Positions 1 to 7,215 are shown, counted from the first letter of the stretch. The stretch is DNA of 14,693 bases from JASFWK01 sp050049355 (GCA_050049355.1 JASFWK010000046.1:1-14693), one strand, 5' to 3'. The notes: generated by a model not told the origin, from the sequence alone. Program-made: numbers and translations.

Positions 1-416
1 AACGGTGATATAGTTGGCGCCTGTTTGCTTTCGTACCGGGCAGCAGAAGAACACCCGCCTGGGGTGGGGCGCAGGTGGCCAGGCGGATCGAGTCAGCCAA
101 ACCGCCAGTTGCCCCAGACCTGCAAACGGCGTTTGGCCTCCTCCTCGGTCGTCACCATCGGGAGGCGATGGGGAGGCTTCCAGTCGACGCTGGAGTAGCT
201 GGCAATATCCCGCATTCGTGTTGATGTCTGGGTTTCGCCGGCGAGGCGCAAGGCTTGCGGAGGTTCCCACGGTCTCCCCGATGTCGTCGATGTCTCTGTG
301 GTGAGAGACGTCTGCGGAGGTGGGGCAACTCGGACGAGGGAGACCACGGAATGGCTGATCGGAGGGACAGGTATTTCTTGGCAACGTCGCTTACTGAGAC
401 TGTGGAGGGAGTATTG
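1..416. other. Left-edge region without a supported gene
   Basis: I found no convincing gene in these 416 bases. Open frames exist on both strands, but they are Arg/Pro/Ser-rich and look like GC-driven chance frames. One exception deserves a note: the minus-strand frame that ends at 93 closes with a protein-like tail (about 93-215, containing the residues TTEEEAKRRLQVWGNW), with charged and aromatic residues more like real protein than the rest of that frame. It has no visible start or ribosome binding site of its own, so it could be a remnant of a decayed gene. A 10-bp palindrome (TCGCCGGCGA) lies at about 235-244. I could not identify a clear promoter for the gene at 417. Confidence 0.4.
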
Positions 417-1181
417 ATGCAAGACGAATCTCCAACCGTGCATCGTCTGCTGACTGGACAAGGTGTCACTTGGCAGCCGAACCGGGATACGCTCGTGGCT
501 TTCCTCTCCTATCTTCTTGTCGTCGGTGGTCTGTACACGGCTTTCCAGATCTTCACCACGGAGCGCGTGGCTGCTAACTTCATCATGTTCGGCCCCATCA
601 CTCTGGCTGGGCTGGGAGTTGCGGTGCCGGTCTTCTACACGGTCGTCGCTCGTCGCCGTCCCCTCGTAGACCTGGGCCTGACCACGCGCAATCTGCTGCC
701 CAGTCTCGTCCTGGGTCTGCTGATGGGGCTGGATACTTACCGGGGAACGGTGGCGACTCTGACTGTCGAGTGGACGCGTGGACTGGTGCCTCTGTTGGCC
801 ATGGCTCTAGCCGTGGGCCTGTTTGAGGCTGTGTTCTTTCGCGGGTGGCTGCAGCTCCGCTTTGAGGAGGCTTTCGGCGTGGTGCCCGCCGTGCTTCTGG
901 GGGCGCTGTGCTACAGCTTCTACCACGTGGGTTATGGGATGGCCTGGGACGAGATGCTTTTCTTGTTTGGCCTGGGGATGGTGTTCGCTGCCGTCTTCCG
1001 GTTGACGAAAAACGTTCTCGTTCTGTGGCCTTTCTACACCCCGATCGGCGGGCTGTACACCAACCTGGAGGATGGGTTGACCCTGCCCTTTGAGGCGACA
1101 TACGGCTTTGTGATCACGATTGGGCTGGCGGTCGCAGTGGCTTGTGTAGGAGTGTGGTTATCCAGGCAGGCGGAAGAGTAG
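417..1181 (+). CDS. CPBP-family (CAAX protease-like) integral membrane protein, degenerate motifs
   Basis: This 254-residue protein is very hydrophobic, with about six to eight likely membrane segments, and looks like a CPBP/Abi intramembrane endopeptidase. The family uses EExxxR, FxxxH and a later H/N motif to form a metal-dependent site in the membrane. Here the first motif reads EAVFFRG (residues 137-143), so the first Glu and the Arg survive but the second Glu is Ala. The second reads YSFYH, keeping His170. At the third site, near LWPFYTPIGG (203-212), the expected His is absent. It may therefore be a non-proteolytic or divergent member. I chose the ATG at 417 because GGAGGGA lies 6 nt upstream; the frame is open back to 255, with a weaker ATG at 351. 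It converges on the PepSY-like gene. The fold assignment is fairly safe, but substrate and role are unknown. Confidence 0.72.
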   Translation: MQDESPTVHRLLTGQGVTWQPNRDTLVAFLSYLLVVGGLYTAFQIFTTERVAANFIMFGPITLAGLGVAVPVFYTVVARRRPLVDLGLTTRNLLPSLVLGLLMGLDTYRGTVATLTVEWTRGLVPLLAMALAVGLFEAVFFRGWLQLRFEEAFGVVPAVLLGALCYSFYHVGYGMAWDEMLFLFGLGMVFAAVFRLTKNVLVLWPFYTPIGGLYTNLEDGLTLPFEATYGFVITIGLAVAVACVGVWLSRQAEE

Positions 1182-1327
1182 CCGACCAAACCGCAGGTTC
1201 TTGGAGAATCGACTGTCTCGATGGGAGGCTGTCGGTACCTGCTGCACACGTGACCGCCTTCCACCGACAATCTGTCCGTCGAACGGCAGCAGCCGGCAGG
1301 CAATCGCACGGGTAGCCTGGCACCACA

Positions 1328-1374
1328 CTGGTCCGTCCGGGGATCATCTGGCGAGAAGGAAGCCAGGAGACCAG
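1328..1374. other. Nested inverted repeat in convergent intergenic region
   Basis: Between two converging genes, CTGGTC (1328-1333) pairs with GACCAG (1369-1374). Inside it CTGGC (1348-1352) pairs with GCCAG (1362-1366) around a 9-nt loop. The position fits a bidirectional transcription stop, but no T-tract follows on either strand, so a classical intrinsic terminator is not shown. Confidence 0.25.
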
Positions 1375-1385
1375 CGGACGTAACG

Positions 1386-2165
1386 CTAGTGATTCTCGCT
1401 CTCCTCTGTCCCGATCATCTGGATGAATCCCCCGTGCCAGGTATGGTACCACACCTGACCGGTGGTGCCGTGGACGCTAAGCATCCCTTCGACCCGACCA
1501 TCCCTCAGAGTGTGGATAGTGTAATAGCCGTAGAAAGTGTCTGCGTGCTGATCCACGGTGACCTGGGGCCGGTAGACATCAAGCCAGCGCTGGGCGATGT
1601 CCAAAGCTTCGTCTGGGGACAAGATGTTGATCTCGGTGGCCCCGGCAGTCACCAGCTCGCTGCGCCCATGCATTCCGTACCGCTCGTTCCACATCATATT
1701 CGGCCCCATCTCCGGGCCGACGGCGTCGGTGTGCTTATCGATCAGCAGTTCCATCGCCCCGACGCCAGTGTTGGATTCCTTCACGATGGCGTAGAAGTTT
1801 TGCTCAAACTCCATAACCTCGGCCACTTGCAGGTTGGCGAACCCCAGAGCGGCGATGTAGCGCTCTGCGGCCTCTTTGGCCTGCTCGATGGTCAGTTCGG
1901 CATATGGTCCAGTTATCCGATCTGAGGTTCTCCCGAGATTGTAGTTCGAGCCCATGCAAGGTGCCTCTTGGCTGATCCCTTCGCCTGCTATCGCGGGCGC
2001 GCGTCCGCCGCATCTTCCCGGGGCTCCTGCGCAAGTCCTGGGAGCGACGCACAGTTCCGTAGCCCAGACGCGCCGGCCCCACAAGGCCCACCCGCCCGCC
2101 AGGCCGGCGATGACCAGGCCAGCCACGACCATGATCCCTATGCCAATCCACAAGACGGTTCTCAT
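1386..2165 (-). CDS. Membrane-anchored protein with two PepSY-like repeats
   Basis: The 259-residue product begins with a single hydrophobic segment (about residues 4-30, flanked by RT and RR) that should anchor it in the membrane with the rest outside. A Cys/Gly/Pro-rich linker (about 35-72, four Cys) follows. Next come two repeats of the PepSY pattern, a helix such as LTIEQAKEAAERYIAAL followed by strands: about 91-160 and 180-245. PepSY domains are extracytoplasmic folds found in protease propeptides and in many small lipoproteins and membrane proteins, often of unknown function. The start at 2165 is supported by GGGGGAGG 5 nt upstream. It lies downstream of the FTR1 gene on the same strand but 217 nt away, so it may be a separate unit. 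His- and Met-containing stretches (MMWNERYGMHG; WYHTWHGGF) could bind metal, which is speculative. Confidence 0.65.
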   Translation of the reverse strand: MRTVLWIGIGIMVVAGLVIAGLAGGWALWGRRVWATELCVAPRTCAGAPGRCGGRAPAIAGEGISQEAPCMGSNYNLGRTSDRITGPYAELTIEQAKEAAERYIAALGFANLQVAEVMEFEQNFYAIVKESNTGVGAMELLIDKHTDAVGPEMGPNMMWNERYGMHGRSELVTAGATEINILSPDEALDIAQRWLDVYRPQVTVDQHADTFYGYYTIHTLRDGRVEGMLSVHGTTGQVWYHTWHGGFIQMIGTEESENH

Positions 2166-2382
2166 CTCTGCCTCCCCCAGGACCTACGCGCCGTATCCAG
2201 TCTATCATGGACAATCGGCGATGGGCAGGGCCATTCCGCGGGGATCAGCGAGAGCAGAATGGCCTACGATGTGGCTCTGGAGGCGGTGAGCAGCCGTGAC
2301 CATCAGACAAGTGCGCAAGACGCTTCCGTCTCGCGCGCCTGCTCAAAAGGGGTTTGGGGTTTGTGAGGTTAGTGGCGCTACC

Positions 2383-3210
2383 CTATGCCCCTGCTTCTGT
2401 GGCTGGGACCATGGTCTTCCCTTTTCGCGCGGTGGCGGTGCCGACGACGGCGAAGTACGCACCGTAGGCGATCACCTCAATGAGCGACGGGTTGCCGTTG
2501 TAGCCGAACAGTGCCTTGAGGAATCTCCCCGCCGCGGAGCCCTCGTCCAGGATATGATTCACGTCCCACACGTGCTCAATCAATGTAGGCAGCAGCGCCG
2601 CCTCCTGGAGTTCGTGGACGCCTTGGGCCACCAGCCCAGCAGCGAAGAGGATCAAGAGGACGCTTGTCACGCGGAAGAAGGCGCGTACGTCCAGTTGCCT
2701 GCCCGCCACGAAGATCAGCCAGCCCAAAGCGATGGCGACGATCAAGCCCAACGCGCCGCCGAGAAGGGTCTGCGCAGGGGTCGCGCTGAAGGCGGCAGCG
2801 GTGAGGAAGAGCGCTGTCTCGATCCCTTCCCGGGCGACCGCGACAAAGGCCAGGCTGAACAATGCCCATGCATTCTCAACACTGACCGCACGGCGTACAT
2901 CCACTTCCAACTCCGCCTGAACCCTGCGGCCTTGGCGCCGCATCCAGAAGATCATCCAGGTCAGCACGCCGGCTGCCAGGAGCATCGCCACGCCCTCGAA
3001 GATCTCCTCGCCGCGTCCCTCGAAGGCCACACCCAGCGCATTAAGTGCCAGACCGGCTGCGATGCTGACCAGAACGGCGGCCAGCACACCCATCCACACC
3101 GACCTGCTGCGCTCGGTGCGTCCCAGTTTGCGCAAGACGCCCAACACGATGCCGACGATGAGCGCGGCTTCCAGTCCTTCGCGTAAGGTGATCAACGCAG
3201 ATGCAAACAT
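2383..3210 (-). CDS. FTR1-family iron permease
   Basis: The 275-residue protein is an FTR1/EfeU-type iron permease with about seven membrane segments. Both family signature motifs are present: REGLE at residues 10-14 and REGIE at 127-131. These acidic motifs carry iron across the inner membrane. In EfeUOB systems the permease works with EfeO and EfeB, and in yeast with the oxidase Fet3; none of these partners is in the window, so this is a stand-alone permease or its partners are elsewhere. The ATG at 3210 is preceded by AAGGAGAG at a good distance, which is why I prefer it to the upstream in-frame TTG at 3237. It follows the DUF169 gene by 99 nt on the same strand and may be the last gene of the sulfur operon, which would couple iron uptake to cysteine and Fe-S supply. 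Confidence 0.88.
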   Translation of the reverse strand: MFASALITLREGLEAALIVGIVLGVLRKLGRTERSRSVWMGVLAAVLVSIAAGLALNALGVAFEGRGEEIFEGVAMLLAAGVLTWMIFWMRRQGRRVQAELEVDVRRAVSVENAWALFSLAFVAVAREGIETALFLTAAAFSATPAQTLLGGALGLIVAIALGWLIFVAGRQLDVRAFFRVTSVLLILFAAGLVAQGVHELQEAALLPTLIEHVWDVNHILDEGSAAGRFLKALFGYNGNPSLIEVIAYGAYFAVVGTATARKGKTMVPATEAGA

Positions 3211-3309
3211 TCTCTCTCCTTCGTATTCTGGTGTCAACCCCTTGCTGCAGTGACAAAGACAGATCCCTCAAGTCTGGTCCCTGCTTTGCACCACGCAGCG
3301 AACGGAGGT

Positions 3310-3879
3310 CTACCGAAGGAACGGGCGGCGGGCCATTGCGTGGGGCAAGGTTGTGAAGCATCTCCACGGGATCCCCACCACCAGTTCCTCGTCTTGGAAT
3401 CCACACAGTTCCCTGACGCCCGGGCAGAGGAGGCTCAAGTGAGGCCGGTCCGTCTCGTGAATCCGGGCGATCACCTCGCCGCAGATCGCGTGTCCCCCGG
3501 TGCAGTGTCCCTCAATCCCGCCCACCAGCAGTGCGAGCACCATCGCTTGACGCGGTGTGATGGTGAAGAGTACTACGTCGGCCTCCTCCAGCGGCCCGAC
3601 GCGGACCGCAGCCACGGAGCGGTGAATGCGGGGTTCGACCTCGACGTAACGCGGTGGCGTCATCCCCAGGGCCAGGGCCCCCCCCGGACACTCTAGGTCG
3701 CCAAAGCGGAAGGTATGCTCCGCGCCCGCCAGATCCTCTCGTTCTAGAATGCAGAAGCGGTGATGGCTGGTAGGCGGGTCGTCCCTCTGCGCCCCCTCCA
3801 GGATCGCCACTCCCACCGGATCGTGCGGCATATCCAGGAATTCTCTCACTTCCTCAGCGATCTCCTGGAAAGTGCTCAT
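3310..3879 (-). CDS. DUF169 family protein
   Basis: The 189-residue product matches the DUF169 (COG2043) family, found mainly in archaea and anaerobic bacteria and without an established function. Visible hallmarks are the N-terminal helix followed by DPVGVAILE, the LECPGGALALGM block (Cys64), the HCTGGHAICGE segment (Cys126, Cys133) and the C-terminal PWRCF motif (Cys174). The seven cysteines overall suggest a metal or Fe-S site, which is inference. Its ATG overlaps the stop codon of the upstream ThiF-like gene by 4 nt (ATGA), and GAGGAAGAAG serves as ribosome binding site, so the two are translationally coupled. That coupling places DUF169 in the same process as the E1 enzyme, the JAMM protease and TusA. 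Confidence 0.8.
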   Translation of the reverse strand: MSTFQEIAEEVREFLDMPHDPVGVAILEGAQRDDPPTSHHRFCILEREDLAGAEHTFRFGDLECPGGALALGMTPPRYVEVEPRIHRSVAAVRVGPLEEADVVLFTITPRQAMVLALLVGGIEGHCTGGHAICGEVIARIHETDRPHLSLLCPGVRELCGFQDEELVVGIPWRCFTTLPHAMARRPFLR

Positions 3880-4727
3880 TCTTCTTCCTCAGCGGAGGCA
3901 TGTACTCCCTCGCCCCTCGACGCACTGCCTGGTTGACAGAAGATCTCATAGTCCACCAGTTCTGTCACCGTGGGATGTTCCCCGCACACGGGGCATTGGG
4001 GATTCCTTTCGATCCCTATCTCTGTAAACTCCATAGAGAGACCATCGAAGACGAGGAAGCGCCCGACTAGCGTCTTCCCCAGCCCCAGCAGCAGCTTGAT
4101 CGTCTCGATAGCCTGAATGCACCCGATCACGCCAGGCACTGCTCCCAGAACGCCTGCCTCCTGACAGCTGGGGGTTGCGTTCGCCGGCGGGGGCTCGGGG
4201 AAGAGACAGCGATAACAGGGTCCCTCGCCGGGGAGGAAGACCGAGGCCTGGCCCTCAAACTGGAGCACCGCCCCGAGCACCAGGGGCGTTCCCAGCAGGA
4301 AACAGGCGTCGCTGGCCAGGTACTTGGTGGGGAAGTTGTCGCTTCCATCAACGATCACGTCGTATGGCGAGAAGATCTCCAGGGCGTTTTCCGAGTTCAA
4401 TTCCTCCTGATGGAGGATGACTTCTACGTCGGGGTTTAGCAAGCGGATTGTCTCGGCGGCCGATTCGGTCTTGGCGCGCCCCAGGCCGTTGGTGTGGTGT
4501 AGGATCTGGCGGTGCAGATTGGATAGATCCACCACGTCGCAATCCACGAAGCCCAGCGTGCCCACTCCGGCGGCCGCCAGGTAGAGCCCTGCGGGAGAGC
4601 CCAGGCCGCCCGCTCCGATGATGAGCACCTTCGAATCGAGCAATCTACGCTGCCCCTTGCCTCCCACTTTGGGTAGGATGATCTGCCGACTGTATCGTTG
4701 AATCTGGTGCTCTGTGAACCCGAACAC
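3876..4727 (-). CDS. ThiF/MoeB/HesA-family E1-like adenylyltransferase
   Basis: This 283-residue E1-like enzyme would use ATP to adenylate the C-terminal glycine of a ubiquitin-like sulfur carrier (ThiS/MoaD/CysO type), activating it for thiocarboxylation. The nucleotide-binding loop GAGGLGS (38-44), the acidic VDCDVVDLSNLHRQ stretch (61-74), DGSDN (127-131), the zinc cysteines (C171/C174 and C245/C248) and the candidate catalytic Cys188 in PSCQEAGVLG are all visible. There is no C-terminal rhodanese domain, unlike fused MoeZ-type proteins, so sulfur must come from another donor, for which the nearby TusA is an obvious candidate. The start is GTG at 4727 with GGAGGGG 7 nt upstream, four bases after the JAMM stop codon; the 3' end overlaps DUF169 by 4 nt. 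The family is secure. Whether it acts in cysteine, thiamin or molybdopterin synthesis is inferred from context, which favours cysteine. Confidence 0.9.
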   Translation of the reverse strand: MFGFTEHQIQRYSRQIILPKVGGKGQRRLLDSKVLIIGAGGLGSPAGLYLAAAGVGTLGFVDCDVVDLSNLHRQILHHTNGLGRAKTESAAETIRLLNPDVEVILHQEELNSENALEIFSPYDVIVDGSDNFPTKYLASDACFLLGTPLVLGAVLQFEGQASVFLPGEGPCYRCLFPEPPPANATPSCQEAGVLGAVPGVIGCIQAIETIKLLLGLGKTLVGRFLVFDGLSMEFTEIGIERNPQCPVCGEHPTVTELVDYEIFCQPGSASRGEGVHASAEEEE

Positions 4728-4731
4728 TAGC

Positions 4732-5190
4732 TCACCCCTCCGTCTCCGATTCCAGCTTGCTGCTTTCCCCTCTTTCTTCGATCCTCAAGGCCACCTCCTC
4801 GATCCGGCCCTCCCGGATGCGGAATGCCCTGAGTTCGGGCTGCTCCCGATTCGCCAGGGAGATGATGAGCGAGGGGGAATCGGGGTAGAAGGCCATCTCC
4901 ACGTCGATGGCGGAAGGGTGGGCCGGTCCGTCGGGGTGAGAGTGGTAGATGGCCACAATTTCCCATCCCCGTTCCTCAATGTCCATCATGGCACGAACCT
5001 GTGCCTCCGGTTCGGCGAGGTAGCGCGCGGGGCTGGATTCGGTGTTGGGGAGGGGGTAGATCCTCTCCACCTGTCCATCCCGACCTCCCAAGAGCCCGCA
5101 GGCTTCGTTAGGCGCCTCACTCCGGGCGTGGGTCACCAGCGCAGCTACCACCTCCGCTGTCAACACCAAGCCTTCGGATGTGGGGTCCAT
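4732..5190 (-). CDS. JAMM/MPN+ (M67 family) zinc metallopeptidase, Mec-like
   Basis: The product (152 residues from the ATG at 5190) is a compact MPN+ metallopeptidase. The complete JAMM zinc motif is present: Glu29 in NEACGLLGG, then HSH at 83-85, seven residues, Ser93, two residues, Asp96. Bacterial members cleave after the Gly-Gly tail of ubiquitin-like sulfur carriers; in mycobacteria Mec releases cysteine from CysO-Cys. The flanking ThiF-like E1 and the operon-mate CysK make a similar role likely here, but the substrate carrier is not encoded in the window. Its ATG shares one base with the upstream TusA stop (TGATG), and AGGAGG sits just before it, indicating translational coupling. An alternative TTG start lies one codon upstream (5193). 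Confidence 0.88.
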   Translation of the reverse strand: MDPTSEGLVLTAEVVAALVTHARSEAPNEACGLLGGRDGQVERIYPLPNTESSPARYLAEPEAQVRAMMDIEERGWEIVAIYHSHPDGPAHPSAIDVEMAFYPDSPSLIISLANREQPELRAFRIREGRIEEVALRIEERGESSKLESETEG

Positions 5191-5432
5191 CAATCCTCCT
5201 CCTCTACCTTTCGGATAATGATGGACCAGTCGGTGGCGTTTGCCTGATGCACATCCAGTACCTCGTGACCTTCGCTGCTGACGCTGCGGGGTACGTTCTC
5301 CACCGCCGGCAGGTGGTCCACGGTGATCTCCAGTACCTTGCCTGATTCCATGGTCTCCAGGGCCAGCTTGGTCTTGACAAAGGTATATGGACAGACTTCG
5401 CCTCTGAGGTCAAGTTCCTGGTCGATTCTCAT
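5190..5432 (-). CDS. TusA-family sulfurtransferase (sulfur carrier)
   Basis: This 80-residue protein has the TusA fold signature DLRGEVCPYTFVKTKLAL near its N-terminus. Cys14 is the predicted persulfide-carrying residue. TusA proteins relay sulfane sulfur between donors such as cysteine desulfurase and acceptor pathways. The usual CPxP motif reads CPYT here, so the second proline is missing, as in some TusA-like subgroups outside the tRNA-thiolation branch. I chose the ATG at 5432 because it gives the normal family length; an open frame extends upstream to 5558 but its sequence is not TusA-like. The ribosome binding site is weak (GAGG about 12 nt upstream). The stop overlaps the JAMM start by one base. 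In this operon it could supply sulfur to an E1-activated carrier or to cysteine synthase. Confidence 0.87.
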   Translation of the reverse strand: MRIDQELDLRGEVCPYTFVKTKLALETMESGKVLEITVDHLPAVENVPRSVSSEGHEVLDVHQANATDWSIIIRKVEEED

Positions 5433-5481
5433 CGTCTGGCTATCCTCGCCTAGTCTTGATGGTGATGAGCTGAGTGCCTCC

Positions 5482-5523
5482 CCCAGAAGCTCTCGGCTCC
5501 GTCCTCGGGAGCGATCTTCTGGG
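5482..5523 (-). promoter_or_regulatory. Structured leader hairpin upstream of tusA
   Basis: In the 225-nt gap between the CBS gene and tusA, CCCAGAAG (5482-5489) and CTTCTGGG (5516-5523) form a perfect 8-bp stem. An inner stem of GCTCC (5496-5500) with GGAGC (5508-5512) has a 7-nt loop. On the transcribed strand it lies about 50 nt before the tusA ATG. No T-run follows, so it is not an obvious terminator; it may be a regulatory leader or an RNA-processing site. It does not match any riboswitch class I recognise. Confidence 0.4.
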
Positions 5524-5657
5524 CAAGGCTCAAGGACGCGGTCTGGAAAGACTGGCAACTGATCCTACCATGGAGCCTCCTCGGAAGGCAGCGAGGTTCG
5601 GCTCACTCTCCCATCCGCCATCTGGCGCGTATGCAGTGGGCTCTTGTGCTGGTTATC

Positions 5658-6140
5658 TCAAACGGTGCCCCACGCGGCTTCTTCCATCTTCTCGATGTAG
5701 TTATCAAGGAATTCGATCTCTGCCTCGCGGTGCTCCACCTTGGCCTCGTGGAGGTCTCGAATCGAGACACACCCTACTATCTCTTTGCCGACGAGGACGG
5801 GCAAGTGACGGATGTGGAGCTGCTTCATCAAGGCCAGGGCTTCCTCGCAAGTGTTGTCTTCGCGCAGCACCGCTACTCTTCTCGTCATGACCTCACCCAC
5901 CGTTGTCGAAGCCGGGTCCATCTTCTTTGCCACGATTCGGGTCATCAGATCTCGCTCCGAGAATATCCCCACCTGTTGCGCGAGAACTCCTGGCTCGTAT
6001 CCCTTCTCCAGGACGGGAACGGCTCCAATCTGATGCTCCGTCATATAGCGAGCGGCCTCCAGCACCGACTCACTTTCCAGCACGAAATACACCGGACGGC
6101 CCTCCACGATCTTCCCTACGGTCTTCTCTTTGATGTTCAC
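5658..6140 (-). CDS. CBS-domain pair protein
   Basis: This 160-residue soluble protein consists almost entirely of two CBS domains: roughly residues 8-80 (RPVYFVLES...HQIGAVPVLE...GIFSERDLM) and 83-137 (VGEVMTRRVAVL...LHIRHLPVLV...GCVSIRDLHEA). A charged C-terminal helix follows. CBS pairs bind adenine nucleotides, SAM or NADH and act as energy or metabolite sensors. There is no catalytic domain, so the protein probably modulates a partner. The start codon is GTG at 6140 with a strong GGAGGAGG just upstream. It follows the CysE fusion gene by 78 nt on the same strand, so cotranscription with the cysteine genes is likely and a role in sensing sulfur or nucleotide status is possible. The domain call is firm; ligand and partner are unknown. 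Confidence 0.88.
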   Translation of the reverse strand: MNIKEKTVGKIVEGRPVYFVLESESVLEAARYMTEHQIGAVPVLEKGYEPGVLAQQVGIFSERDLMTRIVAKKMDPASTTVGEVMTRRVAVLREDNTCEEALALMKQLHIRHLPVLVGKEIVGCVSIRDLHEAKVEHREAEIEFLDNYIEKMEEAAWGTV

Positions 6141-6218
6141 TTTCCTCCTCCCCGATCCTTTCGCATCTCGCCACGACGGACGACACCGCTCACGGATTGC
6201 GCTCTCTGCGGATGCCCT

Positions 6219-7208
6219 TCAGATGCCATCTCCCCAAGACAAGTGTGGGAGAACGTCGTCCCATTGCCAGCTTTCGTCCAGAAGCACCACCTCCACCGGC
6301 TCGCCGCCGGTCACTCGTCTGACCCTGCGTCGGATCTGTTCGATCAGGTACCCCGCCAGGGGATAGGTGGGTGAGGTGAGCACCACGTGTACTTCTGTCC
6401 CTCGTCCGTTCCGGGCGATCTCCCTGATCAGCCCGAGATCTATGACGTTAAGGCCCGTCTCTGGGTCGATCACTCCCTCCAGCGCCTTCAGAATGTCAGC
6501 TTCTTCGATTCTGATGGGTAGCTTGCTGCTCTTCGGCCCAGGTTGTGTTGGACCGACGCCGGCAAGTGCTTCCTCCAGCTCGCGCACACAGTCCTCCAGC
6601 CAGCTTTGCCGATCTAGTACTTCGCTGAAGACGCGCAGCACTGGGTCGGGCAGCCGGCCATGCTCCAGGATATCGCCGTCGGTCATTGTCGGAGGGTCAA
6701 GCCCTGCGATGTGACCCGGCACGCCCACTACGGTCGCCCCGGGTGGGACTGACTTGATCACCACCGAGCCGGCTCCGATCCGGGCGTGATCCCCCACTGT
6801 GATCGGACCAAGCAGCGTCGCGCCGGCCCCGATGACTACGTTGTCCTCGACAGTTGGATGCCGCTTGGTCTTCTCCATGCTGGTACCACCCAGCACTACG
6901 CCCTGATACATCAGCACATCGCTGCCGATCTCTGCGGTCTCCCCGATCACCACTCCCATGCCGTGGTCAACAAAGAAGCGGCGGCCGATCCTTGCCCCTG
7001 GGTGGATCTCCACGCCGGTCAGCCAGCGGTTGAGGTGTGAAACGAGCCGCCCCAGAAGCGGAAGCCCACGGTGCCACAAGAAGTGGGCCAGCCGGTGCAG
7101 CCAGATGGCGTGCAGACCCGGATAGCAGAGAAGGACTTCCCATAGGGTCCTGGCCGCCGGGTCCTTCGCGAAAACGGTCTGAACGTCCTCTCTCACCCGC
7201 TCGAACAT
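6219..7208 (-). CDS. cysE: Serine O-acetyltransferase (CysE) fused to a MIP18/DUF59 domain
   Basis: The 329-residue protein is longer than usual short CysE/EpsC enzymes because of an extra C-terminal domain. Residues about 1-185 are serine acetyltransferase: a helical N-terminus, then left-handed beta-helix hexapeptide repeats with IHPGARIG, VDHGMGVVIGETAEIG (catalytic Asp81-His82), LGGTSMEKTKRHP and GAGSVVIKSVPPGATVVGVP. It makes O-acetylserine from serine and acetyl-CoA for CysK. Residues about 232-320 are a MIP18/DUF59 domain (ADILKALEGVIDPETG, VIDLGLI), a family linked to Fe-S cluster assembly (SufT, PaaD, MIP18). The usual Cys of its TxPxCP motif is Tyr282 here (LTSPTYPLAG). A linker (about 186-231) joins them. 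I chose the ATG at 7208, 7 nt after the cysK stop; GAGGAGGAGG lies 15 nt upstream, so the spacing is long. The acetyltransferase call is firm; the role of the fused domain is open. Confidence 0.9.
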   Translation of the reverse strand: MFERVREDVQTVFAKDPAARTLWEVLLCYPGLHAIWLHRLAHFLWHRGLPLLGRLVSHLNRWLTGVEIHPGARIGRRFFVDHGMGVVIGETAEIGSDVLMYQGVVLGGTSMEKTKRHPTVEDNVVIGAGATLLGPITVGDHARIGAGSVVIKSVPPGATVVGVPGHIAGLDPPTMTDGDILEHGRLPDPVLRVFSEVLDRQSWLEDCVRELEEALAGVGPTQPGPKSSKLPIRIEEADILKALEGVIDPETGLNVIDLGLIREIARNGRGTEVHVVLTSPTYPLAGYLIEQIRRRVRRVTGGEPVEVVLLDESWQWDDVLPHLSWGDGI

Positions 7209-7215
7209 TTCGCTC

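Noticed and set aside
2196..2214. Possible extended -10 (TGATAGACT, minus strand) upstream of the PepSY-like gene
   Set aside because: No reasonable -35 box is found 16-18 bp upstream, so I did not list it as a promoter.
2300..2325. Small hairpin GACG-GAAG-CGTC downstream of FTR1
   Set aside because: Only 4-5 bp with no T-tract on the minus strand; too weak to call a terminator.
2296..3186. Long plus-strand open frame opposite the FTR1 gene
   Set aside because: It is a shadow of the FTR1 gene. Its translation is His/Gln/Glu-rich with no recognisable domain, while the minus strand has clear membrane segments and both REGLE motifs.
3209..3237. TTGACA on the minus strand (3237-3232) as an FTR1 promoter
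   Set aside because: The -10 box at 17 bp (GAGAAT) would overlap the start codon at 3210, placing the transcript start inside the gene.
5433..5558. N-terminal extension of the TusA frame to 5558
   Set aside because: The added residues are not TusA-like and the family is about 80 residues; the ATG at 5432 gives that length.
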